Counted from the stretch's first letter, positions 33,200-44,285 are shown. The stretch: 64,000 bases of DNA from Asterias amurensis (GCF_032118995.1 NC_092649.1:20149832-20213831), one strand, 5' to 3'. Made by a program: numbers and translations. The notes: generated by a model from the sequence alone, not told the origin.

Positions 33200-33535
33200 A
33201 CAATTGCTTCCATGAATAATATTTATTGATTAGTGTGTAAAACCTTGTATCAAAGGGCATCACGGCGTAACAACCACTATACACTATAGTATTTCGAAAA
33301 CCACCCAAACTCCTTTAGAGTATGCATCACCGGCAACCAAATTGGTTGCTTATCGTTCGTATCAACTAACGCTACCCTCGCAGGTACCAACTTACTCCTG
33401 GGTGATGAGAAGCAATTATTGTAATTCGTGTCTTGCCCAAGATCTGCAGTGTGGCTAACAAAATTTGAACCCACACTCTAATGAGTCAGCCACAAGAACT
33501 TGAGTTTAATACCCTAGACCACTAGGACCTAAAGT
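33200..33535 (-). mobile_element. tRNA-derived SINE, minus strand
   Basis: On the minus strand: a tRNA-like head with an A-box-like CCTAGTGGTCTAGGG and box B TGTGGGTTCAAATTTTG, then the SINE body GCAAGACACGAATTAC, TTGCTTCTCATCACCCAGG and GGTACCTGCGAGGG, ending in an A/T-rich TCAATAAATA tail. The body layout is that of animal tRNA-SINEs with a conserved central domain. Confidence 0.6.
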
Positions 33536-33639
33536 AGATGCTAGCTCAACTTAATTCAACAATCTTGGCAGAATTTACACTTGCTCATTATTTTTCAAAT
33601 CTCTTAATAGGCAAAAAAGCACTGTTTACATCCTAGACA

Positions 33640-34000
33640 TGCTCAACATCTACAAACCATCTCGCAACCTTCGTTTTGCAAAAAAAAATTAAAATCTTCT
33701 TCAAGAAATCAAATCTAATCGCACATGAAGGACAGATCTTTTTCTGTTGCACACTACACCTCTGGAATCAACTACCTCTTCACATAAAAACATCCACTTC
33801 TATTCACTCTTTCAAAACATCTCTCAAAGCACACCTGTGTCCATAGATATGTTCTTTTGGATTTACTCTGCTTTTTTATTTTTTATTTTTTTTTTAATTT
33901 TTTTTTTTAGTTCTGGTTGAGTTTTCTTTGTAACAGCGCCATGAGCACTTTTGTGGATATGTTTGCGCTTGATAAAACTTTGTAATTATTATTATTATAA
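33640..34000 (+). pseudogene. LINE 3' end remnant (CR1/L2 type)
   Basis: In shifting frames it reads YKPSRNLRFA and LWNQLPLHIKTSTSIHSFK-like residues, the extreme C-terminus of L2-type polyproteins (compare the intact element at 26450-26640). It ends in TTTGCGCTTGATAAAACTTTG and ATTATTATTATTAT. This is the same superfamily as the intact LINE, but diverged. Confidence 0.6.
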
Positions 34001-34215
34001 AACCCTTTGCATGAGATACACATTGATACACAACTGGGGACTTTTGACTGAATTAATTTCTGTCCAATTATGGAAATTTTGATAATCCCACCTTTGTGTT
34101 CACATGTATAAATAGTTCTTGTTTCAGATTTTAGAAACATATTTATCACTTGCAAACAGAGAATAGTCTCCATTTCAACGAATCATGCTTTCATAGTGCG
34201 ATATTCTCAAAACCG

Positions 34216-34402
34216 GGGCCAATTTGTAGAGCTGCTATAGCACAAGTAGCTAGGCAAAACACATCATGCTTACCAGAATAAGGTTAAAGGCTAAAATGCC
34301 ATGTCAAATGTTCAATTTGTGCCTGGTATGCTGCTCATTTCTGCTTAGCAGACAGTGGTTAATCAGTATTTTCTGCTTGAGCAGCTCTATGAAATTGGGC
34401 CC
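34216..34402. mobile_element. MITE family D
   Basis: Inverted ends GGGGCCAATTTGTAGAGCTGCT and GCAGCTCTATGAAATTGGGC, with GCTTA/TAAGC-rich interior. Related copies: 16226 and 63620. Confidence 0.7.
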
Positions 34403-34663
34403 GGGTGTCAGCTCTTAAGGACAAAAAAAATATACAATCTGTAGATATATAATTTGATACAAAAAACAAACTTCGAAAAAACACTCGGCCATCAGAGCTT
34501 GACTTGGCAGACTCCGGGAGAGTTAGCAGCTCTGCAGATGGTTGGAGTGAGATACTGGATTCCGAGTGGTCAAATTGAAAGTGTGCAATCATACATTTGA
34601 TAAGGTTTGAAGTGGCCACTGTGCAAAGGGATGTCAAAGTGGAGGCTGATGTAGCAAGGATCA
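34359..34663 (-). pseudogene. possible 3' exon of the decayed TSP1/GON gene
   Basis: Acceptor GGTTACCAG ends at 34664. Joined to the exon at 36972-36933 in phase, it is open for about 100 codons (ILATSASTLTSLCTVATSNL..) to a stop, and overlaps MITE D at its end. The peptide does not resemble the known GON C-terminus (expected further Cys residues), so either the true exon was missed or this is fortuitous. Confidence 0.25.
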
Positions 34664-34895
34664 CTGGTAACCATTAAAAAGCCACTATTCACATCACATC
34701 CTTCACCAAACTAAAGGAAGGCACAGTATAGGGGGTACTTTTAGTCGTAGAGAGGTGGTCATATTACACAAGTAGCTACAAGGATACATTGGGACGGTGT
34801 GGTCCCAATACAAAGGTAGCCACTTCTTCTCAACAGGCACATAAACGTAGATTCTTGGCTTCAAAGTTACTGAAATTCACTGCAGAGTAAAACAG

Positions 34896-35022
34896 GAAGA
34901 ACAAAAAGAAAGAAGGGAGGAAACATAATTATTATATTTTTGCTAAATGACATTCAGAAGAACAAAAAAGAAAGAAGGGAGGAAACATAATTATTATATT
35001 TTTGATAAATGACATTCAAAAA
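34896..35022. repeat. 61-bp tandem duplication
   Basis: GGAAGAACAAAAAGAAAGAA..TTATTATATTTTTGCTAAAT is repeated once at about 34956 with two or three differences. Confidence 0.85.
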
Positions 35023-35439
35023 AATTGAAACAGGATAAGACTTCCCACCCCATATTGTTGGCTGGGTCTACAAAATAATACCTGCAGAGAGCTACATATA
35101 CATTGTTTCCTATGCTGGCAGGCAAAAGACTTAGAGTTTAACGCACAGTACTACCATCTGGTGTCTGCTCCACGAAGCCCTGTGATTTCACACAACATTA
35201 GTGTCCTCTTTTTCTCAAGCATTAAATGCGAAAGCACTCAAAGAACCAGCTCATACTACTGTAGGGTGGGGGTCTACATCACTCGACTAATTAACCTGTA
35301 GAGCACATACTACATTTGCATAGACTCGTGCTGAATACAGCAGTGGGTATAGACACAAAACTATTGTATGTATACAGTGGCAAAACCGAAAGACTGAACT
35401 TCTAACAATTAGACCCGGAAACATGGCACTGGGACAAGG

Positions 35440-35880
35440 GAGAAGTTGAGTGTGGCCAAGGGGTCCACAGTTTCAAGCGCAAAATGTCAGAAGGATATCA
35501 CCATTATGGGAGTAATGATAAGGCTGTTCGAGCTGCCCAACATGATCAGGCTGTTTGAGCTGCCCAGGATCGGCCTGGATGGCACAGACAAATTTCTAAC
35601 GTTGAACAAACCTGTGGTCACAACGTCTCAAGCCGAGTTCGGCCCGAGTAGCGTCAACTATTATATTAGGCCCAACAGGTACGCCTCATTATATTTCAAA
35701 TGCACTTTCAAAACATTGAGAAAGACTGGCTGTGTTTTTTTCGGGAGACTGGATTGGCGGCCTTCCCTATCAGCCCTGCCGTCTGTCTGAAGGATATCAT
35801 TCAGGTAACACTCAGAGAAAGTGGTGTCGGCTACAGACACAAACCCTTAGAAAAGGCCCAAAAGGCAGCTACTCCCCTGA
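35440..35880. other. open but unrecognised segment
   Basis: The plus strand is open for about 114 codons, with an internal 24-nt repeat (IRLFELP twice). There is no splice support, no homology I recognise and no start context. Possibly part of the minisatellite that follows. Confidence 0.2.
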
Positions 35881-35904
35881 CAAATTAGGACAGCAGAATA
35901 CTAC

Positions 35905-36260
35905 ATGAGCCCTATCGCTCAGAGGCCTGCCGCCTAAGAACCAACATCGGTAAGCAGTGGCATGCCCCCAGAGGTCTGCCGTTAAAAAGCTATCAGCGGA
36001 CAAACATCGGCAAACAGCAGCATACCACCAGAGGCAAAATTGGCCCGATATTGGCAACCAGTGGCATACCAAGAGAGGCCTGCTGCTCAAGAGCAGACAG
36101 AGGACCGATATCAGCAACCAGTGGCATACAACAATAGGCCTGTCAGAAATGAAAGCGGACCAGCATTCGTAACCAGCAGCATACCAACAGCAGCCTGTCG
36201 CTCAAGATTTATTAGTGAACTGACATTGGAAACCAGAAGCATACCACCAGAGGATGCATT
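35905..36260. repeat. minisatellite, about 58-60 bp
   Basis: Six degenerate units with GGCAACCAGTGGCATACCA, AGAGGCCTGCCGCTCAAGA and GCGGACC.ATAT motifs. Confidence 0.75.
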
Positions 36261-36932
36261 TGTGTTAAACCCTTAGTCATGTGCCTGGCGACATATGGAA
36301 CAATGCCAATGTACATGTACACGTAGTATTCGCTCTATAAGTAAATTGAAGAAGTAGACAGAGTGGTAATGGGGGGTAGGGTTGGTCAATTAGGAATTGA
36401 TATCAAATAACCCTGATTCCTCAAACTTGAAATCAAGTCTAGAAAAGGACCAATAGGTCTACTCTAATATTCGGTTCTTTTCAACACCACACACATACCT
36501 AAGATGAGTATTATTCAGGTTTGTACCTAATACACTGATGATTGTTAAGGATTGTATACAAGGCGCTGACCTAAGCATCAACAACAAAATCCACAGGCAT
36601 ACTACTAAGGTTGAATTTGAACCCACCCATGTTCCCCCTAGCTTTCTAGAGATGTTGTTTGAAAGGTGTCAACACTCACCTCAACCCTTACTTAATCCTA
36701 CCAGACTGCTATGATATTTGATGCATGTATTGTGTTGTCATTAGCTATTTTTTTCTTCATTTATTCAAACTAATGGTCTCGTATTTATAATGTGATGAGA
36801 TCACTATGACCCGAGTGTCATGATAAATACATCACTCCTCGAATGTTGTTTTGTGGGAGAATATTGCGTACCTGGATCATGATAGGTATGCCACTCCTAA
36901 AATGTCTCTCCTTCCCTCAAAAAAACACATAC

Positions 36933-36972
36933 CACAGAATCCATCACATCTGCCGACTATTTTCTGGTCCAA
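36933..36972 (-). pseudogene. GON-domain exon, C-terminal part (VGRCDGFCG)
   Basis: A 40-nt exon on the minus strand: acceptor TTTTTCTTGTTTCAG, donor GTATGTG. Reads LDQKIVGRCDGFC, which fits the GON-domain signature VVGKCGGYCGKC near the end of ADAMTS9/ADAMTS20. It joins in phase to the end of the exon at 38444-38231 (..KTLTRDD|LDQK..). This exon has no lesion itself. Confidence 0.6.
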
Positions 36973-37160
36973 CTGAAACAAGAAAAAGAACAAAATAGAG
37001 ACATTTCACTGTGAAAACCTATGTCAAATAATGAACCTCAATGGGAACTGACTGGGTGAATTTTAAATGATTTGTTTGAATCATTTAAAAACTCCCAAGT
37101 AAGTTTCCCTTGTGGTTTATATTTTATATTAAATGTAAAAACAAAGTTGCATCCCCTTAA

Positions 37161-37445
37161 AGGCACTGGAAACTATTGGTAATTACTCAAAATAATTGTT
37201 AGCTCAAAAACTTACTTGGTTACGAGCGATGGAGAGCTGTTGATAGTATAAAAACATTTTGAGAAACTGCTCCCTCTGAAGTAACATAGTTGTTGAGAAA
37301 GAGGTTTTTTTTCTTCCATCATTCTCTCGCAATTTCGAAGACCAATTGAGTTCAAAGTTTCACAGGTTTGTTATTTTATGCATATGTTAAAATACACCAA
37401 GTGAAAAGACTGGTCTTTGACATTTACCAAAGGTGTCCCATGCCT
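37161..37445. mobile_element. MITE family A
   Basis: TTAA at 37157-37160 and 37446-37449. Ends AGGCACTGGAAACTATTGG and CCAAAGGTGTCCCATGCCT. An internal deletion has removed the GAGACCTC core. Confidence 0.8.
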
Positions 37446-37570
37446 TTAAGGTGATCGCCTAGGTTGTATCGTAAACTAGGGTGTGTAATACCTGGCTAAA
37501 TGGCACATGGCTTCTAACTGATGGCACCAAAAGAACAATAATAGTGACAAAGTAGGGAGACCTCCAACAT

Positions 37571-37700
37571 AGGGTTTAATGGCTCAGTTGGTAGAGCACT
37601 GGTTTGTTTATCTGGAGGTTGTCACTGTCAGTTCAAATCGCACTCTCTAGTAATTTTTCTTTGTTCAACCCCTAATCACTAAACACTTTTCTAATGAGTA
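37571..37700 (+). mobile_element. tRNA-derived SINE head
   Basis: A box AATGGCTCAGTTGGTAGAGC and B box AGTTCAAATCGCAC, then TTCTTTGTTCAACCCC. Looks like a tRNA-related SINE on the plus strand; the 3' boundary is unclear. Confidence 0.6.
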
Positions 37701-38230
37701 ATTTCAAAAACTCTCCCTCAAAATTCTAACCAGATTTGCCAAAATTTGCCCAGCATTTTAGAAATACATTTTGTCCTTGATGAATACATTCATGTCCTTG
37801 GCCAAATAAATCAGCAAAACTTTTTGGATCGAATATAAGTGGCCGGCTCAATTAAAACATCCCCATTTATAATGCATCTGCATTGTGAACTTAAAATGAC
37901 CTTTGTGAATGTCCTAGTTGTAACCAGAATACATTTTGGGAATAACAACTTTTGTAAGCTCTGACTGCAGTCAATGATTTTAGAACTTTTAACTTTTAGT
38001 AGTACGGTAATTAACTGCTACAAATGCATGATAGTGGCGGGCCAAGGGAGCAATCATTTGAAATTAAGTTTCTTGAAACATTAAAGTTAATTGTTAAAAC
38101 AAAATTTAAATTTAAAAACCACTAAATGAAACTGTTTTAGATGCACAGCTATTGTCCAAACATGAATGTTTTAATTTAATTATTACTAAAATAAAATGTG
38201 TCTTCAATTTGCTTTTCCATAAATACTCAC

Positions 38231-38444
38231 ATCATCTCTGGTTAGTGTCTTAGTGACAGCTTACTTTGACGTGTCCCAGTCTGGAGCTAAGACTATAGGC
38301 TGGATCCAATCAGATTGATACGAAAATGACCCTGTGGACAGGCAGCTGAACTGCAGCAATCACCAGCCAAAGCATACGGGACAAACTGACCAAATCGGAC
38401 ATCCGCAAAGGTTGGGTCAGTTCTTTGCTGTATATGACCAGTTG
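38231..38444 (-). pseudogene. GON-domain exon, central part, with frameshift and stop
   Basis: Acceptor ..CATCAATCTGACAG, donor GTGAGT. Reads TGHIQQRTDPTFADVRFG then QFVPYALAGDCCSSAACPQ and GHFRINLIGSS, a clear match to the GON motif [24 protein letters not shown] of ADAMTS9/20. After GSS the frame runs into stops; one base over, it continues PIVLAPDWDTSK, stop, AVTKTLTRDD, which fits the next part of the domain (a Trp, then the segment before VVGKC). So one frameshift and one in-frame TAA are present. The gene is either a pseudogene or mis-assembled here. Confidence 0.75.
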
Positions 38445-38565
38445 CTGTCAGATTGATGAAATAGAGAGAAAAAAATAAGGTTAGATGGGATAAGATACTT
38501 GTTATTCATCAGCAAAACAATGAATTTTGAAACGGTATTGGGTGAATACATGTATACTGCTTTAA

Positions 38566-38931
38566 AGGCACTGGACACTATTGGTGATTATTCATAATAG
38601 TTTTTAGCATAAAATCTTACTTGATAACAAGCAACATAGAGCTGTTGATAGTATGAAAGGGCTCCCTCTGAGGTAACATAGTTGAGAAAGAGGTAATTTC
38701 TCACTAAAATATTTGAATTGGATTTGAGACCTCAGCTGAGGTCTCAAATTCAAGCATCTGAAACCACAAAACTTGCGGCGAGGTTTTTTACTTCCTCTTT
38801 TTCTCTCGCAACTTTGTCGACCAATTGAGGTCAAACTTTCAAATGTTGTAATTTGATGCATATGTTGAGATAAACCAAGTGGGAAGACTCGTCTTTGACA
38901 ATTACCAAGGAGTCCACTGCCATCAACAAGA
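38566..38931. mobile_element. MITE family A
   Basis: After TTAA 38562-38565: AGGCACTGGACACTATTGG to ACCAAGGAGTCCACTGCC. Has the GAGACCTCAGCTGAGGTCTC palindromic core. The right TTAA has decayed to ATCAA. Confidence 0.8.
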
Positions 38932-39029
38932 TCAAAGCAATGTGAAATCGGGGCTTCCCCCATGTACAATCACTGATTATTAAAGAGATGACAAACTCAG
39001 TCTTTTAATTGAGTTGTCTGATTGTGTCT

Positions 39030-39125
39030 TTTTTAAGGACACACTAGGTGTCACATTCAAACCCACACTCTGCTGATCAGCAACACCAGAGCTTGGTCCA
39101 AACTACAGTACCGTCTGTGTCTTAT
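39030..39125 (-). mobile_element. tRNA-SINE remnant
   Basis: Minus-strand box B GGGTTTGAATGTGAC and TGCTGATCAGCAGAGTG, the same head as the SINE at 50130. Confidence 0.4.
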
Positions 39126-39369
39126 TAATCATATTCTGTGTCCATCGATACAATAGGCATTTCACCACCACCTCAGCTTCAAGAAGATGCCAATGTTTAT
39201 ATCCCTCATTTGGGTTGGAAATAAACACAATACATTGTACCACTGAACTTCCCAAATCCCCAAAACTGGCTCAGGGGCTAATATCACTAGCCACGGGCCT
39301 GCAGTCCAGTGTGAGTTTCGGGTCCTAATTACCTTCTTTCTGATTGGATAAAAGTTTAGTAAGCCACAC

Positions 39370-39590
39370 CCCAGGCCTCTGTGTGTGCATGAGATAGGTA
39401 TACACATTCAAACTGGGGACCTTTAACAAAAGAGGACAATAGGGTCCACCAGTCGGGAAAGGTCTACAGTTGGAAAACGTGTACAAAACCAATAGGAGCT
39501 GTTGTCAAGAGAGTATATAAACCAAAGAGTGACAGTAGGAGGTCCACGGTTGCCGGAGTGTACAAGATTGGGTGTGCATGTAGCACTTTT
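39370..39590. repeat. second copy of dispersed repeat (see 2640-3200)
   Basis: GATAGGTATACACATTCA, GGGAAAGGTCTACAGTTGG, AAACGTGTACAAAACCAATA, AAGAGAGTATA and GTGTACAAGATTGGGTGTG in the same order as at 2915-3130. Confidence 0.55.
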
Positions 39591-39715
39591 CTCGATATAT
39601 TCACACTGTTATATTCAGGTTGGCTGCTGTCTCCTTGATAGAATTACAATGTCATTTAAATATTAATAACATTTATGCCATAATAATCAAATAAAATGGA
39701 AAATAAACTCCTCAC

Positions 39716-39898
39716 ACATTTTGGGTAGATCAATGCAAAAATCTCCCATTCTCCTGTCGATTGACTGATGAGTCTGCTGTAGTGCTGCTTTGCATTGTGT
39801 GGCAGTAAAGACAGTCAATGGCCTGCCTTGTACTAGAATGGAATATTCCTTCTCCTCAGGCATATTGTGCTGCATTTTATGGAAGCTTGTGGACTGAA
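39716..39898 (-). pseudogene. GON-domain exon, N-terminal part, frameshifted
   Basis: Acceptor CTCTTTTACAG, probable donor GTGAGG. Reads STSFHKMQHNMPEEKEYS then ILVQGRPLTVF. One base over, it continues YCHTMQSSTTADSSVNRQ. This fits the GON start, where the pattern is DGEY..(V/I)xGxPLxVYC..M. A single-base frameshift at PLTV and a later stop break it. Its position upstream (on the minus strand) of 38444-38231 is the correct domain order. Confidence 0.6.
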
Positions 39899-40189
39899 CT
39901 GTAAAAGAGAATAAAGGGTTTCAAAAGGGTAAAGACTTATTGAGGGTAAAACCAAAATGAATACACTTGATCCGTGATGTAAATTCAACATAAACTAATC
40001 CCTCGCCTTGACGGACTTTATAACGCAATGAACTTCCTAAAGACTATAGGAGATCACATGGCTGGATCTGGCTTAGCTGAAGTATGGCTGGAGAGTTGAC
40101 TGTTAGGAGAGGGGTCTGTGTAGCTGGTCTTGTCAGGAAAAGCATACAACAAGGCTACAGTATAAGAGCTCACAAACTTGCACCCTGCA

Positions 40190-42210
40190 AGCCCTGTCCT
40201 GTGGTGGCTTTTGTTGCCACAAATTTTCTTGTTTGCTGAAGAAGTGGTCAAGGAATGTCGTGATGAAATTTCTGCAAAGGCAATTGATGTACAAAGAATT
40301 GCAGAGCTGGTAACATGTGTGAAACAGGAACGTTTTCAGAAACTTCCTAAAGTTTTCATTGCAAGTAAATCTGATGATGTTCATTTCGTCTTCTGGTGGA
40401 ACGTCATGGATATGGAGTCAATGCTACTGCAATTAATCCCCAATTTTGAGATGGCATTACTCACGGACTTTGATCCAATTCACTCGAGCTCAGCAAGAAG
40501 GAATCTGGGAGATTCATCTCCACTCATTCAGTATGATGTTGCCCTACATTATGCGATATGACCACCTGAACTATGCACGATGGGGGTCCAGTGTACTTAG
40601 CAGAGATGTACAAACTTCAGAGTTTCAACGGGGCGACTTTGTTTTAAGTGTTCTGTTCAAAAGTTCAACCAAGTAGACCCAGACCAAGCCAATGAGTGAC
40701 ATGGTCACAATGAAGCAACCAAATTAAGGCAAAAGCGAAATCAAGAATGATGAGATATTGCTGTAAGAATGATGGCATATTACTCATGACCTTCCAGAGA
40801 TTCAAGATGTATGCATCACTTTCACCTGGGTCCATGCAGAATCTTGTCATATAAAAGACTTGGCAACAGAGGAGATTCAAAACCCATTACTTTGTGCCAG
40901 AGGACTCGTAAAGAAACAAGTGAACACATTCGTTGAAGAAAGAATGATTGTACCTAAGCAAGGTATTAAGCCAGACGTCTTAATCCATGTGTCTTTACAC
41001 AAGTGTAATGTCAAAGAGAGTAAAGACAAAGACAAGGAACTGTCCTAAAGGCAGATAGAAACACCCAATGGGCCAAAACATGGGGAATGAACTTCAAACA
41101 TGGCTAAATGTTAGACAATGCACTTGTCTCGCAAACGTAATACTGGCGTAACATCCTACACCATGACCATGTCTGACTCCCCACTGGCAGAGACAAAGAG
41201 CTTCACTTACTTGGGCATCACTATTTAGCAAAACCTTTGTTAGGAAAACCACGTCGATCATGCAGTCACTAAAGCTACCCAGATCCTCAACTTTATCAAA
41301 TGTAAATTTCACATGTGTTCTAAAACCTTCAAAGAAAGACTTTATGTCACCCTTGTTAAACTCACCTCCAATATGGCACCACTGCTTGGAACCTGCACAA
41401 AGCAAACCAGATTACACGACTGGAAATGGTCAGAGAAGGGCTGCACGCTAGTTTGTGGCGATTTCCGCACAAGCAGTGTTTCCAGCATGCTCGTATCCTT
41501 GGGTTGGGACACTCTTCGGAGTCAACAACAACATCACCATCAGTTAACAACACTTTATAAGATGATCAATGGTGTATCAAAGTCGACCACAGCCACATTT
41601 TATAATCAAAACCGCAGAGGGCAAAAAAGGGCAACTACAATCAGTTCAAAATACCCAGCGTCTTATCTACCATCTAGTACGAACCTTTTTTTTTCCAAGA
41701 ACACTAAAATTATGAAATAATCTGCAACAATCCCTCATAGATTTGAAATCCCACCAAATCTTCAAAAGCATTCACAATTTAGGCCTAAACAACAACATAC
41801 TGAATTAGACGACATTCTCTTGACCTCCTTGTCAAGTTCACCAGTAGAAGTTTCAGGAGGGTAACTACCAAGTACCATGTACTAAAGTAATGGCTGCTTG
41901 TTACTGCCTATACAAAGCAGGTCGTCCCGTTGACTTGCCAGCTATCTTCAAGCACAAGCTTCAGCCAGTCCCTATTTCAATTGCTGAAATGAATAGTACA
42001 CTCCGGACTGGAAACAAGTCTGTATACTTGCAGATAACTTACTAAAGACACAGTTTGTCCTGAAGCTATTGAACTTCATAACTCTTCCTCTTGCCTCATC
42101 ATTGGTTGTCAGGCATTAGTGGCAGCTCTGGGAAAGCCTGCCAATTCAGTGACATTTGGGGATTTGGCCAACACTATACGTAAGATCGTTACTGAAAGAA
42201 GGGGCTTACT
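40190..42210 (+). pseudogene. transposon-associated gene remnant, interrupted by a LINE
   Basis: Plus-strand pieces in shifting frames: FVFWWNVMDMESMLLQL, then TRAQQEGIWEIHLHSFS and MLPYIMRYDHLNYARW, then FNQVDPDQANE; after the LINE insert, GRPVDLPAIFKHKLQPVP, TLRTGNKS, and later ALVAALGKPANSVTFGDLA. These blocks occur in this order in a large family of uncharacterised invertebrate proteins associated with mobile elements (family knowledge, no name available). Frameshifts and the LINE at about 41060-41830 make it non-functional. Confidence 0.55.
41060..41830 (+). pseudogene. LINE fragment (RT C-terminal region) inside the transposon gene
   Basis: Reads TQWAKTWGMNF, ETKSFTYLGITI, VTKATQILNFIKCKF, FKERLYVTLVKL, VCGDFRTSSVSSMLVSLGWD, TLYKMINGVSK in successive frames: the thumb and C-terminal part of a jockey/CR1-group polyprotein. 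Many frameshifts and stops. Confidence 0.65.
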
Positions 42211-42227
42211 ATCAACGGATCCTTGTG

Positions 42228-42350
42228 CACGATATGAACCTGTGACCTCTGGGTTAACATGTCGGTGCTCTGCTGACTGGGATTGCTAGTCGAGTTAGCT
42301 CAGTTGGCAAATCATCACGTCAACCCAGAGGTCACAGATTTACATCCTGC
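42228..42350. repeat. palindromic pair of tRNA-like heads
   Basis: CTGTGACCTCTGGGTTAAC on one side and AACCCAGAGGTCACAG on the other, with GAGTTAGCTCAGTTGGCAAA between: two tRNA-SINE heads in inverted orientation forming a long hairpin. Similar structures: 42660-42775, 48783-48855, 63069-63216. Confidence 0.65.
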
Positions 42351-42455
42351 TCTCAACTTTCAACTCTCAACCAATATTGATTGCTCCTTGTGATGTGTTA
42401 CTTGATAAAATAAAATAAAAAGTACATTGTGTAATGACATTACTTTTCTCCTTAC

Positions 42456-42592
42456 ATGGTTGGTAGTAACAGATCTCCCAAGTCTCTGGTCTGATGGAGG
42501 GAGGTCCACCCCAGTTGACACTTCCAAATAAACGTCATGGCATTGAAACTTGCAGTCCTTATGAAGTCATCTCCATCACACTCTTTAGGACA
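42456..42592 (-). pseudogene. TSP1-region exon of the decayed gene
   Basis: Acceptor TTTTTCTTTCTTCAG, donor GTAAGG. Frame 1 gives CPKECDGDDFIRTASFNAMT. A frame one base over gives FGSVNWGGPPSIRPETWEIC then YYQP, which resembles the end of an ADAMTS thrombospondin type-1 module (Trp, Pro-rich turn, paired Cys). It sits between the TSP1 exon at 43.5 kb and the GON exons. The domain call for this exon is weaker than for its neighbours. Confidence 0.4.
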
Positions 42593-42659
42593 CTGAAGAA
42601 AGAAAAACATTGAAATAATCTTTACAATAAAACAATGAAGCATCCCGGCCATTGGAAAG

Positions 42660-42775
42660 TATTGTGTTTCACTGGGTTAACATACCGGTGCTCTACCAAC
42701 TGAGCTACAACTAGTCAGGTAAGCTCAGTTGACAGACCGGCACGTGAACCCAGAGGTCACAGGCTAAAAAATCCA
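42660..42775. repeat. palindromic pair of tRNA-like heads, second copy
   Basis: CTGGGTTAACATACCGGTGC with CTACCAACTGAGCTA, then, inverted, TAAGCTCAGTTGACAGACCG and GTGAACCCAGAGGTCACAG. Confidence 0.6.
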
Positions 42776-43039
42776 CCACCAACAACCAACCAGACAAAGA
42801 AACAAATAATCTTCTTCTCCTTTCTTTTGCTATATTTTGTTTCATTTTCATATTTTTGGTGTGTTTTTAAAAACTTGTGAGCAATGCAATTTCTTCTTTT
42901 GAAGATCATCAATACAGATTTCTTATGTCTTATGTCTTCTTGTGCCAACTTGAGAAAAACTATGAAATGAAGACTGGTGCAAATCATGGGCACAAAAAGT
43001 AGGAACATTTTTTTGGGTGGTGAAACATTTAGGAGCCAA

Positions 43040-43365
43040 TTTCTCACTTGATCATGTTGGTGTAACTCAACATATGCATAAAGTAACAATCTGTGAAAAT
43101 GTTGGTCGTTAAACTTGCAAGAGAATATAAAATGAAATAAAACATATACTTGTCGCACAAATCCGTGTGCTTTCAGATGCATAATAAAAGGCTTCAGGCC
43201 TGAAGTCTTTTACTATTTGAGTAAGAGATAACCTCTTTCTCAAAAACTTCGTTACTTCAAAAAGAGTTGTTTTACATTGTTTTCTACTATCAACAGCTCT
43301 GATTACTTGTTACTAAATAAGTTTTTATGCTAACAATTATTTTGAGTACATATGTGTCCCCGTAT
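43040..43365. mobile_element. MITE family A, ends worn
   Basis: CACTTGATCATGTTGGTGTA, CATATGCATAAAGTAAC, GTGTGCTTTCAGATGCATAA, CAACAGCTCTGATTACTTG: family interior without clear TTAA ends. Confidence 0.65.
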
Positions 43366-43412
43366 CTATCAAGAAGTCCACGAGAGTATTTTATCACAAG
43401 ACTGGGCCTGAC

Positions 43413-43597
43413 CTGACTCAATGGTCCTTTGACCCAGTGAACGTCCGCTGAGCACACGTGAAACAATCCCTGGGAGCTGAGTGGCTTAGTGGACCATCAC
43501 AGGACTCATCATCAGTTGGGACGATCCAGCTATCCGGGCTCTGAGCCTGGCTTGTGATTGATCATGTCTGCTCTCCCAGACCAAATGGTGCAGAACA
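43413..43597 (-). pseudogene. thrombospondin type-1 repeat exon with stop
   Basis: A 185-nt exon: acceptor TTTTTACCTTTCAG, donor GTCAGG. Reads CSAPFGLGEQT, TGA, SITSQAQSPDSWIVP, TDDESCDGPLSHSAPRDCFT, CAQRTFTG. Joined in phase 0 to the exon at 52837-52686 (..QWSDWARWNQ), it makes the classic TSP1 pattern W..W..W..CS..CG.G.Q.R. The second core Cys is Phe and the Arg codon is TGA (CGA to TGA is a typical CpG change). Strong domain evidence, and clear decay. Confidence 0.7.
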
Positions 43598-44227
43598 CTG
43601 AAAGGTAAAAAGGTCAAAACTTTTACCTAGTGCTTTAATTGTGTTATAAAACTACTTTACTACTTCAGTTTTACCCAACCTAAGTTTTATAAATAGTCCA
43701 GAGAAATAGAAACAATTTTAAGTGAAAATATTATGTAAAAAAGTACGTCTGATGTATTGTTTTGGAAAACTTTTAAATAATCTCCATAATGAGTTTCTTT
43801 ATAATCTATCAGTACCTTAAATTCAAATCATCTGAATTGTCTTCTAGCAAATCATACTTCATATACCTCAATTGAAAAGATAAAAAAAAATTCTGACAAA
43901 ATAATGCTTTCACGTTTTTGTCAAACCAACTCCCAGCTTTTAAAATGGCCTCTGGCTTACATGGCTTATGACATAATACTGACCTCTTTCAAGGGTTCAG
44001 AAAGCCATGACACTTCTTGATGTGAATCACAGTTGTGAGTAAATTGCACCCAGTATTTTCTCTGGGTTTGCTGCACGAAGCGTACATGGTGTTATCCCTT
44101 GCTATCTATGCAATCAAAATTACGTAGGTTTCGATCCCTATACGCCTGGAACACTGCATATACCAAACACAAAAAGTACTCATAACAACCTTGGTGATGA
44201 TGAAAGTGTCTCTAAAGTCAAATCTAT

Positions 44228-44285
44228 TCGTTTTAAACAACTTCCCAAGAAGAAGTTTCTGCTTGGGAAATCGTTTAAAACTTAC
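44228..44285. repeat. short hairpin
   Basis: CGTTTTAAACAACTTCCCAAG and, after a 12-base loop, CTTGGGAAATCGTTTAAAAC can pair along about 18 bases. Flanking sequence 43600-44480 shows no other feature I can support. Confidence 0.5.

Noticed and set aside
37571-37645. Genuine tRNA gene at the GGCTCAGTTGGTAGAGC motif
   Set aside because: No acceptor pairing and a SINE-like downstream body; called a tRNA-derived SINE.
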